From Lycocorax pyrrhopterus obiensis (lineage: Eukaryota; Chordata; Aves; Passeriformes; Paradisaeidae), in contig JACSVZ010000011.1 of the NCBI GenBank assembly GCA_014706295.1, forward strand, positions 10,034,163-10,098,162: DNA of 64,000 bases, given 5' to 3'. The notes below the pieces were generated by a model. That model was given only the letters and a program-made list of their open reading frames with translations. It made no database searches and was not told the origin of the DNA. Positions 1-10,340 of the stretch are shown in pieces; position 1 is the first letter of the stretch; each line of letters begins with the position of its first letter. The position numbers and the translations under genes were made by a program.

Positions 1-3000
1 TACATGACATAGTGAGATTAGGAAAGTATTAATGTGAAAAAGTACTACATTTGTTTTGGTGTAATACATGAACATACTTGTTAACAACTGCTGTTTCTTT
101 CTTGTCTTCTGGTGCAGAAAATTACATGTTGGTCACAGAATCAAGTAATGCTGAAACAACAGTAAAAGGAGAGACATGAAGTCCTTTGGACAGTCTTCGC
201 CCGAAAACCATCGTTACACTCTTCGGGTGACATAAATCCTTAGTCAATCCAAAAACATCTAGGAAAGCATTAGAAAATCAATGGTGATACTACTAGAGCC
301 TTATATTAGAGGGCAGAAGTGACACAGTATGATCAACAGACATCCCACGAAATATCTGTTAATTTGATCATAATCAAAAGTGCTGCCGAAGCTATCTCTT
401 TCTTCCATCATAAATAAGTCTCCTTATGGCTTTGTTCTAAAGAAACAAAAGGGATTTAATGGAAATTTAGTTTCCAACGAGTCAGTCTTGCTTTTAATCT
501 TTCGGTTTTTTCATCACTAAAATTTATGATAAAATATTATTTCCAGACTTCACTGTTTATAAATAAACAGGAACACATTTTTCTTCCATGTGGAACAAAT
601 GTTTCCTTATCATGACCATTGAAATGAACTGATCTCCACTTGCAGACTTGCAATATGGTTGCAGTTTCAATGCTGTCAGTGACAGAAACAGAGAATACTA
701 CTCTGTGATGTTGATGTCCACACCATGCAGCTGATGGCACAACTGGCAACCAATGACAAATACACACCAACTGAAATCCAGCTCTTCAGCATTCTCAGCT
801 CTTTTTGCATTACGCTTACAAAATCCTGAAAACTTTTTCTGTAATTTGTTAAATTAGCTCTATCTGCAGTCACTGGCTTCACTCAGGTCTACGTACATTA
901 TTGTGGTTACTATTATATGTCCCTGTACCACTATGGCTACAGCAACTGAGATAAAAGGGAAATAGAAACATTTTAACTCTAGAGGATCATCTAAATTTGG
1001 TTCACAATGGTAGCAAGGAGAAGACACTACCATTATATGTCTTTCTAGAATGTGATTGTCCTTGCTTTCACAAATCAAAAACAACAGGGGCTTTTTTTGG
1101 GAGACATCAAGAGCTAAACAAGTATTTTATCAGCACGACTCCACAATGTTTGTGATCCATCAAAATCAGGCTTCAAAAACTCTACCACAGTAACAGGCAC
1201 AGACAAAAATTACTGGTTTTCACTATTTGCTACTTGCTAAAGAAACTTTGCTATGGATATCTACCTGTTATCTTCAGTATGAGAGAAATCTACTCATTTA
1301 AAAACAGAGACAAAACAACACATGCTTGTCACTCAAATAAACAAACAAAAAACTCTTGTCAGTAGTAATCCATTACTGACTGCAACAAAACCACAGAAAC
1401 ACTTAAGCTGTAAGCAAAATACCATAGCAGAGATGCACACAAAGCCAGTGTTTACTGGCAACATGACAAGACTTGAAGTGACAAAATAAAGCAACTTTAA
1501 ATCTAAAGTGTCCTGAAAACTTAGAAGGTGAATTTTCAAAACGAAGAGGAAGAATTGTTTCAATTCCATTACAAAGTGACAGAAATTAAGCATTCAGCTA
1601 TCTCTTCTGTCCTGGGCCACAGAAAAAGAAAATAAAAAAACCCAACCATATTAATTGGTTTTATTAGATACAGTGGTTTTGGATAGAAATAGTACAAACA
1701 AGCCTCCTGGTTTTAAAGAGGCCAAATATAATTACAAATTTAGAATTTGACTTGGCAACTTATTTGCGTGATTAGTAACATACTTATGTCTATAATAATC
1801 ACTAATAACCACCATTTATGCTGCTGCTTTGGGAGAGGACACTTCAAACATCAAAGCATGTGCTACATATGCTACAGTTCCTCTTTGAATATTATCTCAG
1901 TGTCAATCACAAACACTTACACAAAATTACTTTTCCTTGCAGTCCAGTTCCAGTGTTATTTCTAAAAGCATGAGATTTCTCCACAGCATTCCACATTACC
2001 TTTGAAAGCATTTCCAAAGCGATTACATCTGACAGAATTGTACAGCAACACTGCTACAAAAGTGATGGTACTTAAGAGTGCACGATTTCCTAAAAGAAAG
2101 CATAACAAAGGAAGAGAAATTTAAATTTGTATTTGCATCTGGACAGATCCACATGCCATCCTCAACCTCAAAAACTTAAACCAGGTTTTATTCCCAAGAA
2201 AGGATACCCTACTATCACTTCAGAACATATTGTTCCTCAAAAATAAGAGAAAAGAACTTAATATACAAATAGAGGAACATTCTGCGTATCTCTGGGATTA
2301 ACCTATAAGAACTTCAAGTTAGGTATAAGCAAGAATTTCCGACACAGTTACTGACGTTAAAGAAACTGTAACTCTGTTTTACACTTCACTACTTACAAAA
2401 GTGGTTCTGTCACAACCTGTATCTGAAAATTTACTACAAAAAAACCGCACACTACTCTGTACTGTTATCCGAGGCCAGACAGTAATGAGATTAATACTTT
2501 AGGTTCAGATTCTTACATAACTCACAGAAGTGTACTTTTGTACCAAAATCATTCAAAAGTAGCAAAATTGAGTGGGGATTACACATTTTTTTAGAAGTTC
2601 TCAGCTAGTGGGGCTAGAAGGGACTTCCAGTGAAGGGATTTCTAGTGAAATCACGAAAATTACAACTTAATTGTTTCAACATGGATTTTGAATTTGAGTC
2701 TCAGACACGGCCAAGATGATCCTTTTGTTACAAAATCCTGCTCCACTTTTCTGGTAGAGGGAATTTAGAAAAGGAGGTGAGAGGGACCACCCACCTATCC
2801 TTAGCTTATCACAACGTTCTCCCTCTATTGAGTCCTTAAAAGATAAATGTTTGCACTTTATTGGGCTTGTAACCTAAAATAATCTCATTTATTACTTGGT
2901 AGGAATATACACACATATCGTCTTTCAAATATCATCTGTTGCAGTGCTGTGTGTTTTGGGACGTGGACAGGAAAAAAAAGAGAAAACATGGACGGTATTA

Positions 3001-3100
3001 GGAGACGGGATCACAACATCCTGCTGTTGCCTGAGGCAAGAGACATCTCTCAGACCTGTAAGTCCTACTTTAACACAGAAAAATCAAAACAACCTTCAAC
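1..3100. other. AT-rich non-coding DNA, probably intron 1 of the divergent neighbour
   Basis: I see no coding exon on either strand. The short open frames here (up to about 86 codons) have no recognisable family and the base composition of background. In vertebrates the gene head-to-head with FTO is RPGRIP1L, so this stretch is probably its first intron on the minus strand; that is inference from synteny and from the minus-strand splice donor at 3525. I looked for the expected start-codon exon of RPGRIP1L on the minus strand and did not find it, so its first intron would extend beyond the left edge. Confidence 0.45.
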
Positions 3101-3525
3101 GTATTTTACAAGCGCTTCTCAGATTTTGATCCAGCCGCGCCAGTCCTGGCGGTGACTGACAGGGCTGGAAGGGGCAGGGTCGCAGGGAAGGCAGCGTTTG
3201 CCTGACGAAGGAACGCCTACACTGCTCCCGCCCTCGGGCACAGGGGCTCAACTCCCGCTCCAGCCCAGCGGCCTTTCCAGGCACAAAACACAGGCCTACT
3301 TTTAACCAAACGCTGAGGCTCCCAGCCTTTTCCCACGGGCACCGAGCGAGGAGCCTCCCGGGTCTGGCACCGCCACACTCAGCGCGGGAGCCGCCAGCCC
3401 CGCTCGTCGCCTCCCCAGCCGGGGACCGCCCGCTCCAGGACACGGCGCCACAGCCCCGGGCAGCTCCAGCGCCCCCGTCCTCCCCGCGCCGTGCCCAGAG
3501 GAGGAGAAGCTCCCCCCGTACTCAC

Positions 3526-3585
3526 GGCCCCCGCCAGCCCCGAGCTCCTCTCAGCGCTCCGTTAGCAAGTGCCGCTGTTGCCAAC
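3526..3585 (-). other. RPGRIP1L: Putative non-coding first exon of the divergent gene with its splice donor
   Basis: Read on the minus strand, the segment ends in a strong donor, GGCC|GTGAGTACGG, with the GT at 3525-3524. The 60 bases upstream have no ATG, which fits a short non-coding first exon. The transcription start is not visible, so the 3585 limit is arbitrary. The gene name comes only from conserved synteny (RPGRIP1L, a ciliary transition-zone protein gene, is divergent from FTO in vertebrates). No RPGRIP1L coding exon is present in the window to confirm it. Confidence 0.45.
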
Positions 3586-3603
3586 CGGCCCCGGCCCCTT
3601 CCC

Positions 3604-3651
3604 CTTCCGGGCCGCCCTGGGCCTGCCGGGACTTGGAGTTCGGGGCGGGGC
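3604..3651. promoter_or_regulatory. Core promoter motifs: ETS-like and GC box
   Basis: CTTCCGGG at 3604-3611 matches the ETS/GABP core, and GGGGCGGGGC at 3642-3651 is a canonical SP/KLF GC box. Between them, on the minus strand, lies a weak resemblance to the ZNF143/THAP11 element (AACTCCAAGTCCCGGCAG). A GTTGCCAAC at 3577-3585 contains one RFX half-site only. The cluster lies between the divergent donor and the FTO start codon, where both start sites are expected. Confidence 0.5.
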
Positions 3652-3761
3652 CGCGCACTGTCCGCGGAACCGCGGGCCGGCCGCTACCGGCGGGAGCTGC
3701 GCGGGGCTTCCGCGGTGCCTGGGGCACTGCTCCGCTGCGGGCGGACGGCTAAGGTGGCACG

Positions 3762-3800
3762 ATGAAGAGGAGAGCAGGGGAGCGGGAGAAAGAACTGAAG
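3762..3800 (+). CDS. FTO: FTO coding exon 1 (residues 1-13)
   Basis: FTO is a nuclear Fe(II)/2-oxoglutarate dioxygenase that removes methyl groups from m6A, m6Am and related bases in RNA. This exon encodes MKRRAGEREKELK, matching the position and charge pattern of the mammalian N-terminus, which begins MKR and is rich in Arg, Glu and Lys. The start is well supported: it is the first ATG in the CpG island transcript, has A at -3, and an in-frame TAA lies 12 bases upstream (3750-3752). The donor is AAG|GTACCT, acceptable but weak because +4 and +5 are not consensus. Splicing to exon 2 in phase 0 gives a lysine-rich run that fits the nuclear-localisation region known for mammalian FTO. The exon is two codons shorter than the human equivalent. 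Confidence 0.85.
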
Positions 3801-6800
3801 GTACCTTCCGTTTGCTTCCTGCTCCCCGCAGCCCCGAGGAGCGTGCCCGTGGCCAGCCCTCTCTCCGCCGCTCGTGGGGCTGTGCGGGGCAGAGCCCACC
3901 GGAGCTCCGGCAGCTCCAGTGCTGGACCCCGAGCGAGGGGACTCCGAGGCCGCCGTGAAGTTCATTGTGAGACGAAGGAGCCCCGGCCCCGAGCTCGGCG
4001 CCGCGGTCACAGAGCCGGGGGTGCCGGGGCGGCAGCTCCGCACGGCCGCGTGTGCCCAGCACCGCCCCGCGCCCCCAGGGGCTCCGCCGGGGCTGCCCGG
4101 GCGGGGGCTCTGCTTACCCTGGAAATGCCCGATCCCCCCTCCCTTGCACGAGGGGCACCTTGTACAGCGTTAAAAGGAGCTAGTGGTAAAGGCGTGTGCC
4201 ATCTGGGCAAGATGCTTCAATTTAAAAGAGAGTTCTGTGGTATATGAAAAAAATTATGCAAGGGCTATATGTTCGTTTTTGTCCAAACATTCCCAGTGAG
4301 ATGATGCACGGTGTAACTGCGCCTTAATTTTTAAATTTAGAAGTACTCTACACTAAGTCTGACCTAAATAAACATTTTCAAGTCTTTTATACTGCCCGAA
4401 CTTTATAATGTTTCTTTTCTTGTTCATGTGTTTAGCTGCAATGCTGTTACATGCTTACATTGAAGATGTTATTTCACTGACTGTGGGAGCAAACAGGAGT
4501 GCTGAATGTTTGCTGTTTCAGTGCCTTTGGAGGGCTTGTTTTGCTACATTGTACAATATTTGACTTCAGCTCTTGATGGTTGGTGTACTTCTACTGATTT
4601 TGTTTACAAAATAGTAGTACTGAGAAGCAGTAAGTGACTTGTTTGAAAGCATGGTGCTGGTATTAGTGGTGTTCATGAAAGGAAGGCTAATTCCATTATA
4701 AATTTAGAAAATTCCTTTGAAAATGGTGACCTCATACACCTGAACAGGGAACATTCTGGTTTTGGTGTTGCTATTAATTTACTATTCAGTATTAAAAGTT
4801 ATTTCACTGCAGAGGCAGGGAAAAGGTCTGATGTAAGTTTGCAGCTAAGTATTTTACTAGAAAAATTTAGAGCCTCTTTGCACTGGTAAGTTTCATAACA
4901 ACTCCTTAAGGACTACCTGGTCATTTTGTAATTAGTCTTTCTGCTATCCCAAGCTGCTGAAAGACAGCAATTTCAGTGTTACATTTGTGTTCTGCCCTTT
5001 CCATATATGTCAAAACATATGAAGATGTCCCATCCAATATAAATACCTTGCAGAAAAAACCTCAGCCCATACTTTTTTTAGCCTGTACGTTTATGCTGTC
5101 CATCCAAGGGCCTTTGTCTTTTCAATGGGTCTTGAATGTATTTGCAGACAGAGAAGGATGAAAAATAACAAGAGATTCTTACAGAGAATTTAAAGGTGTC
5201 ACTACTTACAGAATGCCTTAGGGGGATGTGGTAAGTTGGGCACTACTTGAGAGAAGCTGAGTATATTGGAAGTGAAGCAAAATGAGCCTGTAGAATGTCT
5301 TAGAATAAAGGCTGCCAAAGGAGAAAGCAGCAGTGGGAAAAGGGGGGATATGCTAGAAGGAACGTGCTTTTTTTTTCCCCCATGGAAGCATCCTCATACT
5401 TATTATTTTCTACAACTTAATTGGAGATGTAATATCTGGGCTCCTGTCAGTGTTCCAAGTCACCCTTCAGTCCATAGGCTTAGCCATTCTTAGCTTACTT
5501 TGCTCGCCTGAGAAATGCTGAAGACAAAGGAACAGTGTCTTTATTGTAGTAGTTCTGCCAAGACTTCCATTTAGGTACTGATTAAAATATTCTTTAGCAA
5601 ACCAAATTTTAGTGAGGTTAACCCAACCTCTTCTGGAGAGTAGGATTTATGAGGCCTACTACTGAGAGGGAAGTGGTTGAGTCGAGAAGCTGGTTTGGGT
5701 TATGCATCTCCTGGCAATGTCTCTTGTTTTCCAGAATGAAATCCTGAATAAAAGTTCTTGTTTTGCCATAATTGTGTACAGTTAAATGCTGTCTATCAGA
5801 ATCCCACTGATTGGCCTTTGCTTTGTAATTATGTAGTATATTTCTTATATGTGATAAGCTGTTCTCTGGCTCAAATTTTCTTGTATCTAGCAAGTTTTGA
5901 TTTATGCTTCTATAGAAGAACATTTCTGTTCCAAGTACATGTGGTAGAAGTTCTGTAGAGTGCAGTGCTGTCAAACAGCAATTTCCACTTTGCAGATCAC
6001 TCAGTTGGGTTGAGTAAGATTAAATGTGTAGCAGAAATAAAATTGTTTGTGCTAGTATTTAGTATTCCAAGCCCAATAGGAGGAGGATGCAAATTCATTT
6101 CTGGGAGGAGGGTCTGAAAAAAGTACGAAAACCATAGCCAGAAGTGAACTACTCATCTGTTCTGAACACCATGTTGGGCATGCTAATGTCCTGTAGAATA
6201 TTTCTCTGAGTCTTAAGTGGACAGGAAAACACAACTATTCTGAAGTTTCTAAAGACACCTTTGGAGCTGTTGTAAGCCATCAGCTTCTCTGGTCTTCCCC
6301 ATAGCAAATACTACTTCTGTGCATAAAACCAGAGCTGTTAGAGTAGATGTTGCTCATTAGCTGAAAAGGCATTTTTATGAAACAGTCTATTGGGGGTTTG
6401 TTCATGCTTCTTTGTTTTAGCTTAGAATTCAGTTTTAATTAATACAGTTTATAATTATTTTGATTATTTTTTCTTCACACTCTTGGTCAGAATTCATCAC
6501 TTCTTTTTCACTGGGTGTAGAAATGTACCATGTAAAGTTAAATCAAACAAACCTCCTATTTGGTGATCTAAGTAGGCTATTTCCTCCTTTTAGACTTGGA
6601 AAAAAAGCTTTTTGCTTTTAGGATGTTTATTATCTTGATTGATATCCACAGGTGAGTTTAAAAAGTTAATCTTTAATGTAAGAATTAATGTTCTCAAGAC
6701 TTACTTATTCAAAGTGGATTTTTTAAAGTAAGTTTCAGTATGACAGAGGCCAAGTTCTGGTTATTTCCTGTATATGCTTCCTCTTGCCACTCTTTGCATA

Positions 6801-7629
6801 TTAACCCCTCTTGTCATCACCATGTGAAAGAGAAGATACTCAGCTAGTCTGGAGTATTATTTTCTTTTAAAGTAAAGGTATTGCCTTGATAGGTCTCTGG
6901 AATAGACCACTAAGCCCAGTTCACAATTACCTTATGTGGCTGTTTATGCTAATTCCCACTACTGTGAATACTGACTGCAGAGAATGTATTCCACAGGCAC
7001 TACTGTTATGTTTGTACAGCTCCCAGCACAGCTGGGACCCCAATCCAATAAAGTTATTGCTGTACAAATAATAAATGCGTCAATGTGCCCATATCTGAAT
7101 ATTCACAAGGGCTTTTACAAAGATATTCATATGCAGTATCACATTTGTGAGACATGTTGGACAAAGTGGCAAGGAAATATAAAGCTTTAAATAACACAAA
7201 GCTTTGTATGTATTTTATTTACAAGGAGAAAAAGGGAATATACTGTGTTTTGGCTGAGATATCATTGAAAGTCTTATTTCCTGCAAAATAATACATCTTT
7301 ACAAGGTAAATCAGGTTGCTTCAGTATATTAATGCCCAAGGAAAATTAGGCAAGTATTCTCAGAGCACTTCAAAGCGTGATTAAGGGTTTGATTTTAGAA
7401 TTAATGCTGAAAGATGTTGCCCATACCATACAATGAAGTTTAAAAACTTTAACACTGTTACCATGGTTTATTCTAGTATTACATTGATTTATTGTTTCCA
7501 GTTATTGTTCTGCCTCTTAAGATAAAAAACATAATTAAAAAGACCCAAACAAAACAAAATTTTCTAATTGACAGATTAGATTCTTTTAGAAGTTATATTT
7601 AGGAAAATTAATGAAACAGCTTAGATGCA

Positions 7630-7990
7630 GTTAAATAAGCTTCTTGTCATGTCATATTTCTGCTTAGGTAAACGGTGTGCAAGTTTTAGCAGAATCAGCA
7701 ACCAATATGCCAGTAGCAATTTTTGTGGTAATCACATTATTGGACCTTCCCATTATTAATGAGACAATAATTAAGAAATAGTGTTGATAGCCACATAACA
7801 CATGATTTGTGTATTGGAAATGGTCAGGTAGAAGCCTTGCATATGCAGAATAAAATACAAGAAAGAATGAGTGGCAAATGTTTCTTGCTTTTAAATTCAT
7901 CACATTCCTGCTGTTTAAATTGCCTCAGCTGCTAATGCTGGAACCATTACAGTAATGGACTCGGCAAATGAAGGAGAACCGAGACATACA
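7630..7990. promoter_or_regulatory. Candidate intronic regulatory block (homeodomain and SOX-like sites)
   Basis: The block has motif-dense, non-repetitive sequence in FTO intron 1. It includes CATTATTAAT at 7751-7760, ACAATAATTAAG at 7764-7775 (a SOX-type ACAATA joined to a homeodomain-type TAATTA-like core), and a CAGCTG E-box near 7926. It looks like a conserved non-coding element by texture only; no alignment could be made. Confidence 0.22.
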
Positions 7991-8638
7991 CACTTTATTA
8001 CTGGAGGGGTAATTTTCTCTTCATCTGTAATAGCAGCAGTGCCTAGTATTGATCAGACCATCAAGATACTAATCCTCTGTAAAATTACTTGTTATAACTG
8101 AAAATGTGTTAATCCAAATCAGTCTGTGTCCTGACTTTCTACTTACTATTGAATACAGACTATTAGATGGTTTATTTTTTGTGATTTAAAGCCTTTACAT
8201 CGATAATAGTCAGAGCTTCCTTTGCAAGAGCATGTGCTTAATCTTAGCTATGGCCCAGGGTTGTCTTTTTGTTTTAACTAGAACATCACCCACTTAATTA
8301 AGAAGTGCATGTCTATCTTTCTGCTCAGAATTATATTGGTACTTTAGGCTCTGCAGATTTATTAAATGTGTTGTTTTACATTCAGTCACTTGTTTTTGCT
8401 GTAAATAAGAACAGATGTATGCTTCATGTATTGAAGTCTACGAAGATCTTGGAGCTAAGGATGTGAGGAGAATGGCTACTCAAAACATGAATTTGGGTCT
8501 TGTGGATCGTGGCCTGGGAGGCTCACGTGTGTGGGAGTAGTGTAAGGGAAGTCCAGTGCCAGGGGTCTAAATGTCTTCAGTTTACTTAGATCCTGGTGGT
8601 CCACTACACGAGACAGTCGTATGGCGAGCTGTGCATGT

Positions 8639-8656
8639 CCCATATCCGAATATGGG
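8639..8656. promoter_or_regulatory. Inverted repeat with CArG-like core
   Basis: CCCATAT and ATATGGG form a perfect 7-bp inverted repeat with a 4-base spacer. The right half includes CCGAATATGG (8646-8655), one base away from the SRF consensus CC(A/T)6GG. An isolated site like this can occur by chance in 64 kb. Confidence 0.25.
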
Positions 8657-9939
8657 AAGGCTACTTTTTCTTATTTTTTTCTTTTCCCTCTGTTTCATCT
8701 ATTTTTTCATAGTCTTGTATGATAAATTGGAAGCTCATGTCTCTTAAGTTGTATAGCCTGAGTGCAGTGGCTGTTCCAGGTACACGATACCCTGTAGGAC
8801 CTGGGTGTGGGATGGTTCCATGAACCCTGACCTTTTGTTAGACTCACTGCTCTGGGCTCCTGCCAAGTGACAGCCATGGGTATCCTGCCAGCTCATGGTG
8901 GGCAAGGAGCATCTTAGAAGTGGGGCAAGATGCCCCACTTGTCGTTTATTTTAAAGACTCTAGTAGCATTTCATGCATTTTAGAAAATTTTTGTTGTCTA
9001 AATTAGCTTTTTGCTCTGGTAAAAGAGACAGCATTTTTATCTACCTGATTATCCCCTGCTTGCTTTCTTCATTATAATTTAACTAATTCAACTTGTATGG
9101 TTTGGAGAGACTTCACAGTTCCTGAAAGGTATGAGAGTATCAATACCTTTACAGGGATTTTGATTCCTTGTCTGACTCAGAACACTAAATTTTTCCCTCC
9201 CTTCTAAGGAAGAATATGAACACAGTATATGTTTCTTGCTAAGCTCCACTTTCCCTAGTGAACAGCCTCTTTAGTTTTCAAGCAGTAGTCTAGAAATGTG
9301 TAGAGCAAAGCAACTTGTGTAACAATGTGATTTGGAGTTCACTTATTCAGCTGAAAGCTACACTCCCAGATGTAAGGTGGACTTTAAAGTTTTCTGTTGT
9401 CCTAGTGAATTGCTACTAGACTGTTAGCAAACATGAGTATGTTCTCAAACAACAACACTGAGACAAAAGAAACAGTCATTTACAAATCCACTGTTAGACA
9501 TGAATTTCTAAAAAGGTGATGATAGTTCTCTACATTATTTTTCAAATATTTCTGTAGCTTGTAGCATTCAGGAAAATTAATTTGCCCCCAGAAATTAGGG
9601 AAAGTAAGTTTTGAAAATCCTTCCTGTTTTATGTAGAAAAATAAAACTTCATGTGAACTGAATTTTGGGGTTTGATATCTTTCTGAAGAGAAATCTTGAG
9701 GAACTTGTTAGCAGATGACTCAGTTTCAGAAAGCTAGGTAGTCACCCAAACCCTTTAGTCTTCTGAACTTAGCTTATAATCTTACTGTTTCAGATGGAAA
9801 TCAGCATTTTTGAAATAAAGCTGTAGTGAAATGTCTCTCCTGGAGGTGCAGTACAGGGCCTACTTTCAATTTTATTTTTAGATTTTGAAAACATTTGGTG
9901 AATAATTATTACACTTTTTTCTTTTACATCAGAGAAGAT

Positions 9940-10340
9940 TCAGTTTCAGCTGACCCAGGTTAGTAAAAACTAGACAGGTCAAACAGTGATTGCCTGAAGC
10001 TTGTTTCTGTTCCCTGTGCAGCTGATGATCAAACTTACGCAGCCTTCAGCTGAAGCTGGATTGGGCTCTCATGCTTTTAATAATTCATCCATTTAAATTA
10101 TTTAATTGCCCATAATGACCAAGAGCATCCAAAATATCAAATGATCCTCTTTCCTTCAGCTGAGGCTGAAAAGCACTGTAGTGTTTTACTATATTCTGTT
10201 AGGTTCACTAGTGAAGTGCAGAACATGGTTATGAGTATTTATTGGCATTTAAAGTATGGCACAGATTAAACATAGATTTGAAGCCTTCTGGGTAGAAAAT
10301 TATATGCTGTAATTTCAAAACACTTGTGATTAGTTACTGG
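9940..10340. promoter_or_regulatory. Candidate enhancer with four CAGCTG E-boxes
   Basis: CAGCTG occurs at 9947-9952, 10019-10024, 10047-10052 and 10157-10162, and three of the four are in the wider context TTCAGCTGA. The block also has AT-rich homeodomain-type cores (TTTAATTGCCCATAATGACC region, 10102-10120). Four copies of a 6-mer in 216 bp is far above chance. CAGCTG is the core for class I/II bHLH dimers and TFAP4. Function is inference. Confidence 0.35.

Larger units (their letters stand above)
3100..4140. promoter_or_regulatory. CpG island, bidirectional promoter of FTO and its divergent neighbour
   Basis: The sequence changes abruptly from AT-rich to very GC-rich with very many CpG dinucleotides, and back to AT-rich after about 4140. 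FTO exon 1 lies inside it on the + strand, and a good donor on the minus strand (3525) points the other way. The island is therefore read as a shared promoter for two head-to-head genes, as known for FTO/RPGRIP1L in mammals. There is no obvious TATA box, consistent with a housekeeping-type promoter with dispersed start sites. No ATG occurs on the + strand between about 3500 and the FTO start. The island continues about 340 bases into FTO intron 1. Confidence 0.85.

Noticed and set aside
3577..3585. X-box in the bidirectional promoter (GTTGCCAAC)
   Set aside because: Only one RFX half-site is intact; spacing to a second half-site is wrong.
3562..4247. Several long frames on both strands in the CpG island
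   Set aside because: GC-rich sequence has few stop codons. The frames are Pro/Arg/Gly/Ala-rich, overlap each other, and only the short FTO exon 1 portion (3762-3800) matches a known protein.
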